Assembly: GCF_900582195.1 (NCBI RefSeq) | Contig: NZ_UTHA01000001.1 | Span: forward strand, 62,001 to 126,000 | Source: Pseudomonas viridiflava | GTDB taxonomy: Bacteria; Pseudomonadota; Gammaproteobacteria; Pseudomonadales; Pseudomonadaceae | Direction of reading: 5' to 3' | DNA length: 64,000 nt | In this document: positions 54,826-64,000 of the stretch, piece after piece | How positions within the stretch are numbered: position 1 is the first letter of the stretch | How the letters are laid out: each line of letters begins with the position of its first letter | Made by a program: the position numbers and the translations under genes | The notes under the pieces: generated by a model | What the model was told of the DNA's origin: nothing | What the model saw: only the letters and a program-made list of their open reading frames with translations | The model's database searches: none

Positions 54826-54930
54826 GCTTTCACCTCGCTGTTGTTTTTATGGAACCGCGTTGCCCAGGCAGGCAGCGCGTTAAGTGCTCGGGTTACTGCT
54901 TGTTGGTTTTGCGTTGTTTGTTATGGCCTC

Positions 54931-54994
54931 TTCGCGAGCAGGCTCGCTCCCACATTGGAATGCATACCCCTGTGGGAGCGAGCTTGCTCGCGAA
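54931..54994. repeat. REP doublet between purU and fdhA
   Basis: Inward-pointing pair with a spacer containing TTGGAATGCATACCCC. It ends six bases before the purU stop codon, in the purU-fdhA gap. Confidence 0.9.
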
Positions 54995-55000
54995 AGCGAT

Positions 55001-55858
55001 CTAGAGAACGACCGTGCGATTGGCGTTGAGAAATACTCTCCGCTCAATGTGATACCCAACGGCACGGGCAAGGGTCAGACCTTCAATATCGCGCCCCTTG
55101 GCAATCAGATCCTCGGGGTAATGACTGTGATCCACCGCCTCGACGCCTTGGGCAATGATCGGCCCTTCATCGAGGTCGTTATTGATGTAATGCGCCGTCG
55201 CGCCCACCAGTTTCACGCCCTTGTTGTACGCCTGGTGATACGGCTTGGCGCCTTTGAACCCCGGCAGCAGCGAGTGATGAATGTTGATCGCCTTGCCATC
55301 GAGCTTGCGGCACAGTTCCGGCGACAGCACCTGCATGTAGCGCGCGAGGATCACCAGCTCAGCACCGGACTCTTCGATCACCTGCCACACCTGCCGCTCC
55401 TGCGACGGCTTGTCGTTGGGGTCGAGGGGGAAATGGTAGTAGGGAATCTGGTGCCAGTCGGCCAAAGGCTTGAGATCCGGATGGTTGGACACTACCGCCG
55501 CCACGTCCATCGACAACTGGCCGATGCGCTGGCGGTAGAGCAAATCGTTGAGGCAGTGATCGGCCTTGGAAACCATGATCACCACTTTTGGCCGGTAGTT
55601 CGGCGCGGTCAGCTCGAAGATCATGCCGAAGGCCTGGCCGCGTTCGGCGAGGCCGGCGCGGAAGGATTGCTCGTCGAAACCGTCGGGCTGACGGAATTCC
55701 ACGCGAATGAAGAAGCGCCCGGATAGGCGATCATCGAACGAATGGTGCTCAGTGACGTAGCAGCCCTGCTCGAACAGAAAACGCGTCACCGCGTCCACGG
55801 TGCCGAGGACGCTGGGGCAGTCGGCGGTCAGAATCCATGTGTCTGGGGCGCGGCTCAT
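55001..55858 (-). CDS. purU: Formyltetrahydrofolate deformylase
   Basis: PurU hydrolyses 10-formyl-THF to formate and THF and balances the one-carbon pool. The 285-residue protein has an N-terminal ACT domain ([20 protein letters not shown]) and a formyltransferase-like domain with the substrate and catalytic motifs [20 protein letters not shown] and [16 protein letters not shown], including the Asn-His-Asp set. The ATG at 55858 starts [10 protein letters not shown]; the longer frame to 55882 is unlikely. It lies downstream of soxG and is separated from it by a 107-base palindrome. Confidence 0.95.
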   Translation of the reverse strand: MSRAPDTWILTADCPSVLGTVDAVTRFLFEQGCYVTEHHSFDDRLSGRFFIRVEFRQPDGFDEQSFRAGLAERGQAFGMIFELTAPNYRPKVVIMVSKADHCLNDLLYRQRIGQLSMDVAAVVSNHPDLKPLADWHQIPYYHFPLDPNDKPSQERQVWQVIEESGAELVILARYMQVLSPELCRKLDGKAINIHHSLLPGFKGAKPYHQAYNKGVKLVGATAHYINNDLDEGPIIAQGVEAVDHSHYPEDLIAKGRDIEGLTLARAVGYHIERRVFLNANRTVVL

Positions 55859-55870
55859 ATTTTTTCCTCT

Positions 55871-55977
55871 GATCGTTCCCACGCTCTGCGTGGGAATGCC
55901 GCCATGGACGCTCGGCGTCCGCTCTTGGGACGCGGAGCGTCCCGGGATGCATTCCCACGCAAAGCGTGGGAACGATC
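55871..55977. repeat. 107-bp nested palindrome, copy 1 (soxG downstream side)
   Basis: The ends GATCGTTCCCACGCTCTGCG and CGCAAAGCGTGGGAACGATC pair almost perfectly, and an inner part GGACGCTCGGCGTCC...GGACGCGGAGCGTCC forms further stems. It lies between purU and soxG and differs from the copy at 56637 at only two positions that I could find. Confidence 0.9.
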
Positions 55978-55982
55978 ATCCA

Positions 55983-56615
55983 TCAAGCCTGAACGCTCAA
56001 CCCGTACTCAGCCGAAGCATCCTGCAACCACAACCACCAGTAATCCGAAAAGCTGCGACGAATCAGCAGTTCCCAAGTGTCTTCAGCGGTATGACGAATC
56101 ATCAACTGCGACTTGGCGAACACCGTGCCGACCGCTTTACCCACCGGAAAGTTATTCGGGTGTACGTCATAGCTGGTCGACTTCATCAGCACCTGACGCA
56201 CGTTCGGCCCGCTGAGTTCGAGCACTTGCTGGCCGCCGCTGACGTTGACGATCGCGATGTGCAGATCACCCAGCGCTTCACGCAGTTTCTGTTCGGCGGC
56301 GAATTCTTCACCGCTTGGCACGATCAGCAGCCACTCGTCCGGGCCCATCCATTGCAGGCTGGTTTCACCTTTGACGATGACGCTGAGTGCGCTGGGCAGT
56401 TCGATGCCCAACGCTTTATGTACGCCGGCGGCGAACGCGGCATCGTGGCCATCGCCACGGATGGTCAGGTGGCCGAGGAGTTTTTTCTCACGCACGATCA
56501 CGCCGGCGTTCTTGCGGCCCTTGCCGACCAGGCTGGTGAGGTCGGCATGGTGCAGCGACGACTCGGCCTTGGCGCCGGTGGTCGGGCGTTGTTGGTAAAC
56601 ATTGGCTGTGGTCAT
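55983..56615 (-). CDS. soxG: Sarcosine oxidase gamma subunit
   Basis: SoxG is the third-largest subunit of the heterotetrameric sarcosine oxidase and has a GcvT-like fold. The 210-residue protein starts [20 protein letters not shown] and includes [20 protein letters not shown] and [20 protein letters not shown], family motifs. The ATG at 56615 has AGGAAGGTG upstream. It follows soxA in the operon but is separated from it, and from purU, by near-identical 107-base palindromes. Confidence 0.93.
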   Translation of the reverse strand: MTTANVYQQRPTTGAKAESSLHHADLTSLVGKGRKNAGVIVREKKLLGHLTIRGDGHDAAFAAGVHKALGIELPSALSVIVKGETSLQWMGPDEWLLIVPSGEEFAAEQKLREALGDLHIAIVNVSGGQQVLELSGPNVRQVLMKSTSYDVHPNNFPVGKAVGTVFAKSQLMIRHTAEDTWELLIRRSFSDYWWLWLQDASAEYGLSVQA

Positions 56616-56636
56616 AAAGCACCTTCCTGAATTCTT

Positions 56637-56743
56637 GATCGTTCCCACGCTCTGCGTGGGAATGCCGCCATGGACGCTCGGCGTCCGCTCTTGGGACGCA
56701 GAGCGTCCCGGGATGCATTCCCACGCAGAGCGTGGGAACGATC
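56637..56743. repeat. 107-bp nested palindrome, copy 2 (soxA-soxG spacer)
   Basis: Same structure and length as the copy at 55871, with ends GATCGTTCCCACGCTCTGCG and CGCAGAGCGTGGGAACGATC. It fills almost the whole gap between soxA and soxG, four bases from the soxA stop. Confidence 0.9.
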
Positions 56744-56747
56744 AGTG

Positions 56748-59700
56748 TCAGATGTTCTGGCGATCACCCTTCGGATCGAAGAACACCGAAGAAACGATTT
56801 CCGCCTCAATCACGCTGCCATCGGCCAGCGGTGCAAACACCCGCTCACCGAGGCGCTTCAGACCGCCCTTGACCACACCCATGGCAAACGAATAACCGAG
56901 GGAGTTGTGCGCGTAGCTGGAGGTCACGTGGCCGACCATGGTCATCGGAATCGCCTGCTTGGTGTTGAACACCAATTGCGCACCTTCCGGCAGCCATTTG
57001 GTCGGATCGATCGGTTTGAGGCCGACCAGCTGTTTACGCTGATCCTTCACGCAGTCTTCACGGTTCATCCCACGCTGGCCGATCCACGAGAACGGCTTGG
57101 TACGACCCACACACCAGCCCATGTTCAGGTCGTCCGGGGTCATCGAGCCGTCAGTGTCCTGGCCAACGATGATGAAACCCTTTTCGGCACGCAGTACGTG
57201 CATGGTTTCCGTGCCGTACGGCGTCAGGTTGTACTGCTTGCCGGCCTCGACGATTTTCTCCAGCACGCCCATCGCATAGTCGGCCTGGACGTTGACTTCG
57301 TACGACAGCTCACCGGTGAACGAGATGCGGAACACCCGCGCCGGCACACCGCCGACCAGACCTTCTTTCCAGGTCATGAACGGGAACGCTTCGTTGCTCA
57401 GATCAATGTCGGTCACGGCGCTGAGCAGCTTGCGGCTGTTCGGCCCGGACAGGGTCATGGTCGCCCAGTGGTCGGTGACGGAGGTGAAGTAAACCTTCAT
57501 GTCCGGCCATTCGGTCTGGTGGTACAGCTCCAGCCATTGCAGCACGCGAGCCGCGCCGCCGGTGGTGGTGGTCATGACGAAATGGTTGTCGGCCAGACAC
57601 GCCGTCACACCGTCGTCGAAGACCATGCCGTCTTCTTTGCACATCAGACCGTAGCGGGCCTTGCCCACGTCGAGCTTGGTCCAGGCGTTGGTGTACACGC
57701 GGTTAAGAAACTCGCGGGCATCCGGGCCTTGAATGTCGATCTTGCCGAGGGTCGAGGCGTCGAGCAGGCCAACGCTGTCGCGCACAGCTTTGCATTCACG
57801 CTTAACGGCGGCATGCAGGTCTTCACCGTTTTTCGGGAAGTACCAAGGACGTTTCCACTGACCGACGTCTTCAAACTCGGCACCGTTCTTCACATGCCAG
57901 GCATGCAGCGCGGTGTAACGCACCGGCTCGAAGATGTGCCCACAGTGACGACCGGCTACAGCACCGAAGGTGACCGGCGTGTAGTTCGGGCGGAACATCG
58001 TGGTGCCCATTTGCGGGATGGTCACGTTCAGCGAGCGGGCGGCGATGGCCAGACCGTTGACGTTGCCGAGCTTGCCCTGATCGGTGCCGAAGCCCAGCGC
58101 GGTGTAGCGTTTGACGTGTTCGACCGACTCGAAACCTTCACGGGTCGCCAGTTCGATCGCCGCAGCGGTTACGTCGTTTTGCAGGTCGACGAATTGCTTC
58201 GGCGCCCGAGCGGTGTTCTTTTCATGCGGCACCTGGAACAGCGCCAGCGTCGGTTCTTCGTGTCGGCTCAGGGCTTTCGGCAGCACGCCTTCGACGGTCT
58301 GGAAACCGGCTTCAGCGGCAGCACGCACGCCACCTTCGAAACCGTCAGCGAGCGAATCGCCGAGACCGTAAACACCGTTAATGCCACCGACGCACACGCG
58401 TTTCTGCGGTGCTTCACCCGGTACGAAACCGAGGATGTCTTCGCGCCAGGTCGGCTTGCCACCAAGGTGCGAAGCCAAGTGAACGACCGGGCTGTAACCG
58501 CCGGAGCTGGCAACCACATCGCAGTCGAGCCACTCGCCCGGGCTGGTCACGGCGTGCGCTTTGACATCGATTGCGGCAACGCGGGCAGCGGTGACGCGCT
58601 TGCTGCCACGGGCTTCGATTACAGCACTGCCGGTCAGAATCCGAATGCCTTTGGCACGGGCTTCTTCGACCAATGCACCGCGCGGATTGCTGCGCGCATC
58701 AGCGATGGCCACCACTTGCAGACTGGCATCGAGCCAATCCAGAGCAACGCGATAGGCATGATCGTTATTGGTCGACAGAACGAGCTTCTTGCCCGGCGCT
58801 ACGCCGTAGCGACGCACGTAAGTCGACACCGCACCGGCCAGCATGTTGCCCGGCACGTCGTTGTTGCCGTAGACCAGCGGACGCTCGCAAGCACCGGTCG
58901 CCAGCACGACACGCTTGGCGCGAACACGGTGAATACGCTGACGCACCTGGCCAATCGGCGCACGATCACCGAGGTGATCGGTGAGGCGTTCGTGAATGGT
59001 CAGGAAGTTGTGGTCGTGGTAACCGTTGACCGTGGCGCGCGGCAACAGCAGCACGTCCGGGGTGTTCTTCAGTTCAGTGATGACACTGGCGACCCATTCC
59101 ATCGCCGGTTTGCCGTCGAGGCTTTCGCGTGAGTCGAGCAGGCTGCCGCCGAACTCTTCCTGCTCGTCCGCCAGAATCACTCGGGCACCGCTGCGCGCAG
59201 CGGCCAGGGCGGCGGCGAGACCGGCCGGGCCAGCGCCGACGATCAGCACGTCACAGTGCTGGTTCATGTAGTCGTAGGTGTCCGGATCGACTTCGGTCGG
59301 CGAACGGCCAAGACCGGCGGCCTTGCGAATGTACTTTTCGTAGGTCATCCAGAACGATTGCGGGTACATGAAGGTTTTGTAGTAGAAACCCGGCGGCATC
59401 AGCTTGCCGCCGACCTTGCCGAGAATGCCCATCATGTCGTTGTTGACGCTCGGCCAGCCGTTGGTGCTGGTCGCAACCAGACCTTGATACAGCGCCTGTT
59501 GCGTGGCGCGTACGTTGGGGATTTGCGTGGCTTCGGTCGCGCCGATCTGCAGCACCGCGTTCGGCTCTTCGGCACCGGCGGCGAAGATCCCGCGAGGACG
59601 CGAATACTTGAAGCTGCGGCCGATGATGTCGACGCCGTTGGCGATCAGCGCGGCGGCCAGCGAGTCACCCTCGAAGCCTTTGTAGCTCTGACCGTTGAAG

Positions 59701-59765
59701 GTGAAGCTCAGCACTTTGTTGCGGTCGATCCGTCCACCGTTGGACAGGCGATTGGTCTGGCTCAT
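56748..59765 (-). CDS. soxA: Sarcosine oxidase alpha subunit
   Basis: SoxA is the 1005-residue subunit that binds NAD+, FMN together with SoxB, and folate. An N-terminal ferredoxin-like part (residues about 1-100) precedes a FAD/NAD-binding domain with VLIVGAGPAGLAAALAAARS (about residue 175) and a C-terminal aminomethyltransferase-type folate domain (from about 600) with FLNRVYTNAWTKLDVGKARY and TLSGPNSRKLLSAV. Sarcosine is oxidised to glycine, H2O2 and 5,10-methylene-THF (or formaldehyde). Its start overlaps soxD by four bases. Confidence 0.96.
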   Translation of the reverse strand: MSQTNRLSNGGRIDRNKVLSFTFNGQSYKGFEGDSLAAALIANGVDIIGRSFKYSRPRGIFAAGAEEPNAVLQIGATEATQIPNVRATQQALYQGLVATSTNGWPSVNNDMMGILGKVGGKLMPPGFYYKTFMYPQSFWMTYEKYIRKAAGLGRSPTEVDPDTYDYMNQHCDVLIVGAGPAGLAAALAAARSGARVILADEQEEFGGSLLDSRESLDGKPAMEWVASVITELKNTPDVLLLPRATVNGYHDHNFLTIHERLTDHLGDRAPIGQVRQRIHRVRAKRVVLATGACERPLVYGNNDVPGNMLAGAVSTYVRRYGVAPGKKLVLSTNNDHAYRVALDWLDASLQVVAIADARSNPRGALVEEARAKGIRILTGSAVIEARGSKRVTAARVAAIDVKAHAVTSPGEWLDCDVVASSGGYSPVVHLASHLGGKPTWREDILGFVPGEAPQKRVCVGGINGVYGLGDSLADGFEGGVRAAAEAGFQTVEGVLPKALSRHEEPTLALFQVPHEKNTARAPKQFVDLQNDVTAAAIELATREGFESVEHVKRYTALGFGTDQGKLGNVNGLAIAARSLNVTIPQMGTTMFRPNYTPVTFGAVAGRHCGHIFEPVRYTALHAWHVKNGAEFEDVGQWKRPWYFPKNGEDLHAAVKRECKAVRDSVGLLDASTLGKIDIQGPDAREFLNRVYTNAWTKLDVGKARYGLMCKEDGMVFDDGVTACLADNHFVMTTTTGGAARVLQWLELYHQTEWPDMKVYFTSVTDHWATMTLSGPNSRKLLSAVTDIDLSNEAFPFMTWKEGLVGGVPARVFRISFTGELSYEVNVQADYAMGVLEKIVEAGKQYNLTPYGTETMHVLRAEKGFIIVGQDTDGSMTPDDLNMGWCVGRTKPFSWIGQRGMNREDCVKDQRKQLVGLKPIDPTKWLPEGAQLVFNTKQAIPMTMVGHVTSSYAHNSLGYSFAMGVVKGGLKRLGERVFAPLADGSVIEAEIVSSVFFDPKGDRQNI

Positions 59766-60091
59766 ACCTTCTCTCCCAGCGCCGTCGTGGCTGTTTTCGC
59801 CGTATCAGCCTTGTCGGTGAATTGCGGCTTGGTGCCGATCTTGTAGGTTTCGAGAATCTCGTAGGTCACGGTGTCGCGGGTGACGTTGAAGTACTGGCGG
59901 CAACCGGCAACGTGATCCCACAACTCGTGGTGCAGACCACGCGGGTTATCGCGGAAGAACATGTAGTCGCCCCACTCCTCGTCGGTGCAGGCGCCTGGAT
60001 CGAGCGGACGCGGGATGTGCGCCTGACCGGATGCGTGGAATTCCTCTTCGGAGCGCAACTCGCCGCAGTGAGGACAGAAGATATGCAACAT
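59762..60091 (-). CDS. soxD: Sarcosine oxidase delta subunit
   Basis: SoxD is the small zinc-binding subunit of the complex. The 109-residue protein starts MLHIFCPHCGELRSEEEFHA, with the zinc ligands C6, C9 and H19-region plus a later Cys in HVAGCRQYFNVTRDT. Conserved WGDYMFFRDNPRGLHHELWD is a strong family marker. It overlaps soxA by four bases and follows soxB by 14 bases. Confidence 0.95.
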   Translation of the reverse strand: MLHIFCPHCGELRSEEEFHASGQAHIPRPLDPGACTDEEWGDYMFFRDNPRGLHHELWDHVAGCRQYFNVTRDTVTYEILETYKIGTKPQFTDKADTAKTATTALGEKV

Positions 60092-60105
60092 GGGGATTTC
60101 TCCTG

Positions 60106-61356
60106 TTAGTGGGCAACCGCAGCAGCGCCGTGTTCATCGATCAACGCACCGTTGTGGAAACGGTCGATGGAGAAAGGTGCGGCCAACGGGTGCATTTCAC
60201 CCTTGGCCAGACTCGCGGCAAAAACGTTGCCCGAGCCAGGTGTGGCTTTGAAACCGCCGGTGCCCCAACCGCAGTTGAAGAACATGTTCGGTACCGGGGT
60301 TTTCGAAATGATCGGGCAAGCGTCCGGGGTGGTGTCGACGATGCCGCCCCACTGGCGGTTCATGCGTACGCGGGACAACACCGGGAACATCTCGACGATG
60401 GCCTGAATGGTGTGCTCGATCACCGGGTACGAACCGCGCTGACCGTAGCCGTTGTAGCCGTCGATACCGGCGCCGATCACCAGGTCGCCCTTGTCGGACT
60501 GGCTGATATAACCGTGCACGGCGTTGGACATGATCACGCTGTCGATAATCGGCTTGATCGGCTCGGACACCAGCGCTTGCAGCGGGTGGGATTCGATCGG
60601 CAGACGGAAACCGGCGAGTTTGGCCATGTGCCCGGAGTTACCGGCCGTGACCACGCCGACGCGCTTGGCGCCGATGAAACCCTTGTTGGTTTCAACACCG
60701 ATGCACACGCCGTTTTCCTTGCGGAAGCCGATCACTTCGGTCTGCTGGATCAAGTCCACACCCAAGGCGTCGGCAGCGCGGGCAAAGCCCCAGGCCACGG
60801 CATCGTGACGGGCGACGCCGCCGCGACGCTGCACGGTGGCGCCCAACACTGGGTAGCGAGTGTTTTTCGAGCAGTCGAGGTACGGAATCTCGTCAGCAAC
60901 TTGCTTGGCGTTGAGCAGTTCACCGTCGACGCCGTTGAGGCGGTTGGCGCTGACCCGACGCTCGGAATCACGGATGTCCTGCAGGGTGTGGCACAGGTTG
61001 TAGACGCCACGCTGGGAGAACATCACGTTGTAGTTCAGATCCTGCGACAGGCCTTCCCACAATTTCATCGCATGTTCGTAGAGGTGCGCCGACTCGTCCC
61101 ACAAGTAGTTGGAGCGAACGATGGTGGTGTTGCGCGCGGTGTTACCGCCGCCCAGCCAGCCTTTCTCGACCACGGCGACGTTGGTGATGCCGTGCTCTTT
61201 CGCCAAGTAATAAGCAGTCGCCAGACCGTGCCCGCCGCCGCCGACGATGACCACGTCGTAGACCTTCTTCGGCGTCGGCGTGCGCCACATGCGCTGCCAG
61301 TTTTCGTGGTGGCTGAGGGAGTGTTTGAAGAGGCCGAAGCCCGAATAGCGTTGCAT
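60106..61356 (-). CDS. soxB: Sarcosine oxidase beta subunit
   Basis: SoxB holds the FAD and the covalently bound FMN at the sarcosine-oxidising site. The 416-residue protein starts [20 protein letters not shown] and has the dinucleotide-binding motif [22 protein letters not shown]-terminal [20 protein letters not shown] is the D-amino acid oxidase-family signature. An in-frame ATG at 61362 is closer to a GGAG site and is possible, but the family start is the one chosen. It follows glyA by 20 bases. Confidence 0.95.
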   Translation of the reverse strand: MQRYSGFGLFKHSLSHHENWQRMWRTPTPKKVYDVVIVGGGGHGLATAYYLAKEHGITNVAVVEKGWLGGGNTARNTTIVRSNYLWDESAHLYEHAMKLWEGLSQDLNYNVMFSQRGVYNLCHTLQDIRDSERRVSANRLNGVDGELLNAKQVADEIPYLDCSKNTRYPVLGATVQRRGGVARHDAVAWGFARAADALGVDLIQQTEVIGFRKENGVCIGVETNKGFIGAKRVGVVTAGNSGHMAKLAGFRLPIESHPLQALVSEPIKPIIDSVIMSNAVHGYISQSDKGDLVIGAGIDGYNGYGQRGSYPVIEHTIQAIVEMFPVLSRVRMNRQWGGIVDTTPDACPIISKTPVPNMFFNCGWGTGGFKATPGSGNVFAASLAKGEMHPLAAPFSIDRFHNGALIDEHGAAAVAH

Positions 61357-61376
61357 AGTCATTTACTCCAGAACGC

Positions 61377-62630
<1,254 letters not shown>

Positions 62631-62673
62631 CGCGTCTCTCCCAGCGGCATCTGTGCGCCATTCGTCTCGGTAA

Positions 62674-62697
62674 GGCACTGGCAATGAAGGCAGTGCC
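62674..62697. promoter_or_regulatory. Inverted repeat upstream of glyA-sox operon
   Basis: GGCACTG-N10-CAGTGCC is a perfect seven-base inverted repeat, 44-67 bases before the glyA start. Position and symmetry suggest a regulator-binding site for the sarcosine operon; AraC-type regulators (SouR, GbdR) control such genes in P. aeruginosa, but I cannot confirm that this is their motif. Confidence 0.45.
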
Positions 62698-62821
62698 CTT
62701 TGATGCCGATGGTATGACCGGCGCAGACAGCTCAAATGCCTGCGCGCGCCACGCAAAGGTGCGTTTACGACATGGCTGGAAATGCCCTGACAGGCACAAT
62801 CCTCAATATGAAGAAAAACCC

Positions 62822-62911
62822 TGTGGGAGCGAGCTTGCTCGCGAAGGGGCCGTGTCAGTCAACATCAGTGCTGGCTGACACTCCGCTTTCGCGAGCAAGC
62901 TCGCTCCCACA
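62822..62911. repeat. REP doublet after traX
   Basis: Outward-pointing pair, spacer about 43 bases containing GTCAGTCAACATCAGTGCTG. It ends three bases before the traX stop codon, between traX and glyA. The spacer has its own inverted repeat (GTGTCAG...CTGACAC). Confidence 0.9.
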
Positions 62912-62914
62912 GGG

Positions 62915-63625
62915 TTATGTGAAGAGTTGGCGGACGGCGAGCAGCAGGAGAAAGTGCGCGGGATACAGGGCGTAAGCCCAGCGGCGCATTGGCGGTGGCT
63001 GGAGATGTCGCCCATGTCGCAACAGGAACATTCCTAGCATTGGCGCAAACAGGCATGTCGCAATACCGAGAATGGCGACGCTGTTACCGAACCTTGCCGA
63101 GTCGTACAGCACCTGCCACTGATTGGCGGCGAGACAAATCAATCCCGAAAGCGCGCTGAAATACCACGGGCGGCGAAACACCAGCAGCATCGCCAACGGC
63201 AGCAATACCCCGAAGAAGCCGAACATCAGTCGCTCCGGGAACATAGCGGCCAGCGCCAGTGCGGCGACACCCAACAATCGCGCCATGATCGAGGGGTCCT
63301 GCCACCCACGCGCCACGAGCAACCCCAGCGCCAGCGTCGGCAGCACATTCAGAGTATTGGGATCGGGAATGAACAGCCGGTACGGAATCTCACTCACCAG
63401 GCTGAACAGCAACAACCACCCCAGATACCTCCACTCCATCCTCCGCGAACCATCACGCGCCAGATTTGCCGCCATCGCCAGACAGAACCACGGAAACGCC
63501 AGCCGCCCCGGCACATACAGCCAATCGGCGGAGAAACCGACATATCGCAGGTGATCGAGCAACATGCTCAACAGCGCCAGCCACTTGAGCAGATCCAGAG
63601 CGCCGTCACGTTTTCTCAGGTGCAT
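62915..63625 (-). CDS. TraX family membrane protein
   Basis: The 236-residue protein has about seven to eight hydrophobic helices and starts MHLRKRDGALDLLKWLALLS, with the conserved HLRYVGF and PGRLAFPWFCLAMAANLARD motifs of TraX. TraX acetylates F-pilin in E. coli, but most chromosomal members are of unknown function and may acylate another substrate. The ATG at 63625 has CAGGAC upstream on the minus strand; the open frame reaches 63715. It is divergent from ltaE and upstream of, but separated from, glyA by a REP doublet. Confidence 0.82.
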   Translation of the reverse strand: MHLRKRDGALDLLKWLALLSMLLDHLRYVGFSADWLYVPGRLAFPWFCLAMAANLARDGSRRMEWRYLGWLLLFSLVSEIPYRLFIPDPNTLNVLPTLALGLLVARGWQDPSIMARLLGVAALALAAMFPERLMFGFFGVLLPLAMLLVFRRPWYFSALSGLICLAANQWQVLYDSARFGNSVAILGIATCLFAPMLGMFLLRHGRHLQPPPMRRWAYALYPAHFLLLLAVRQLFT

Positions 63626-63751
63626 AATCGTCCTGCAAACTGGTAATTTCCTGAACGCGACATCCCGTGTGCTCCCCGGAAGATCTTCGGTAAAGTGCGC
63701 ACCACCATTGACCACGAGCCTTCACAAGAGTCTCGACCACGGAAGCCGGCC

Positions 63752-64000
63752 ATGACCGACAAGAGCCAACAATTCGCCAGCGACAACTATTCCGGAATCT
63801 GCCCTGAAGCCTGGGCGGCGATGGAGCAGGCCAACCACGGCCACCAGCGCGCGTATGGCGACGATGAATGGACCGCACGCGCGGCCGATCATTTCCGAAA
63901 ACTGTTCGAAACCGACTGCGAGGTGTTCTTCGCCTTCAACGGCACCGCCGCCAACTCGCTGGCCCTGTCGTCACTGTGCCAGAGTTACCACAGCGTGATC
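63752..64000 (+). CDS. ltaE: Low-specificity L-threonine aldolase, 3' end outside window
   Basis: The first 83 codons are present and the frame is open to the end of the window. The sequence starts MTDKSQQFASDNYSGICPEA and continues with EQANHGHQRAYGDDEWTARA and EVFFAFNGTAANSLALSSLC, the N-terminal part of the PLP-dependent threonine aldolase family with the phosphate-binding NGTAAN motif. It cleaves threonine or allo-threonine to glycine and acetaldehyde, which fits the neighbouring glycine genes. GGAAG precedes the ATG with close spacing. The active-site lysine lies beyond the window. Confidence 0.9.
   Translation, partial: MTDKSQQFASDNYSGICPEAWAAMEQANHGHQRAYGDDEWTARAADHFRKLFETDCEVFFAFNGTAANSLALSSLCQSYHSVI

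Noticed and set aside
56670-59132. 820-codon plus-strand frame opposite soxA
   Set aside because: It begins inside the 107-bp repeat and mirrors soxA; composition is rich in His, Arg and Gln as typical for antisense translation.
62631-62821. Glycine riboswitch upstream of glyA
   Set aside because: I could not find the paired aptamer helices; the only strong symmetry is the short GGCACTG repeat.

Overview
The window looks like chromosomal DNA of a fluorescent Pseudomonas, most likely the P. fluorescens group. The evidence is the GC-rich coding style, the order davB-davA-pqqFABCDE and bioB-F-H-C-D followed by three large acyl-CoA dehydrogenases, the creBCD and soxBDAG loci, and many copies of the palindrome GTGGGAGCGAGCTTGCTCGCGAA, typical of that group. 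Almost everything is core metabolism. No prophage, insertion sequence, CRISPR array, tRNA or rRNA was seen.

Layout. 0-1.4 kb: the 3' part of a DUF3037 gene with lower apparent GC, then an Lrp/AsnC regulator. 1.6-11.9 kb: lysine catabolism genes davB and davA, then the PQQ pathway pqqF, pqqA (24 aa), pqqB, pqqC, pqqD, pqqE and an S9 peptidase. 12-14.7 kb: a YqaE/Pmp3 membrane peptide, a class III aminotransferase and a divergent LysR regulator. 14.9-22.1 kb: three ~600-residue acyl-CoA dehydrogenases with a diguanylate cyclase between the second and third; a PsrA-type operator lies before the third. 22.4-27.5 kb: a small rod-like protein and the biotin genes bioB, F, H, C, D, with a BirA-type operator overlapping the bioB promoter and the start of comF. 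27.5-36.7 kb: comF, modE, a PhoX-like phosphatase, srkA, rarD, a GcvR-like ACT protein and glcB. 36.8-40.2 kb: an orphan receiver protein, a cNMP/CBS/DUF294 protein and a DEDDh exonuclease, with copies of a CCCTCTCCC palindrome on both sides.

40.4-45.9 kb: an iron-type cell-surface signalling unit (ECF sigma factor, FecR, TonB-dependent receptor, PepSY membrane protein, 59-aa membrane protein). 46.1-50.6 kb: a glutathione transferase and creB, creC, creD. 50.6-53.6 kb: a retropepsin-like zinc protease, an acyltransferase, a DUF2780 protein, an orphan 84-aa ORF and a cold-shock protein. 53.6-64 kb: a glycine and one-carbon block on the minus strand (glyA, soxB, soxD, soxA, soxG, purU, fdhA), then traX and, divergently, the start of ltaE. 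In this block sarcosine oxidase releases glycine and C1 units. GlyA joins glycine and methylene-THF to serine, while FdhA and PurU remove formaldehyde and formyl-THF.

I found no clearly new multi-gene system. The most useful unlisted signals are regulatory or repeat-based: the BirA operator at the bioB/comF junction, a PsrA box before the third acyl-CoA dehydrogenase, a hairpin between pqqA and pqqB, a cre-tag before creD, two DnaA boxes after rarD, palindromic operators before the DUF2780 gene and glyA, 107-bp palindromes on both sides of soxG, a 177-bp inverted element before the sigma factor, and two geometries of REP doublet with conserved spacers. Positions and motifs were read by eye; no database search or folding program was run.
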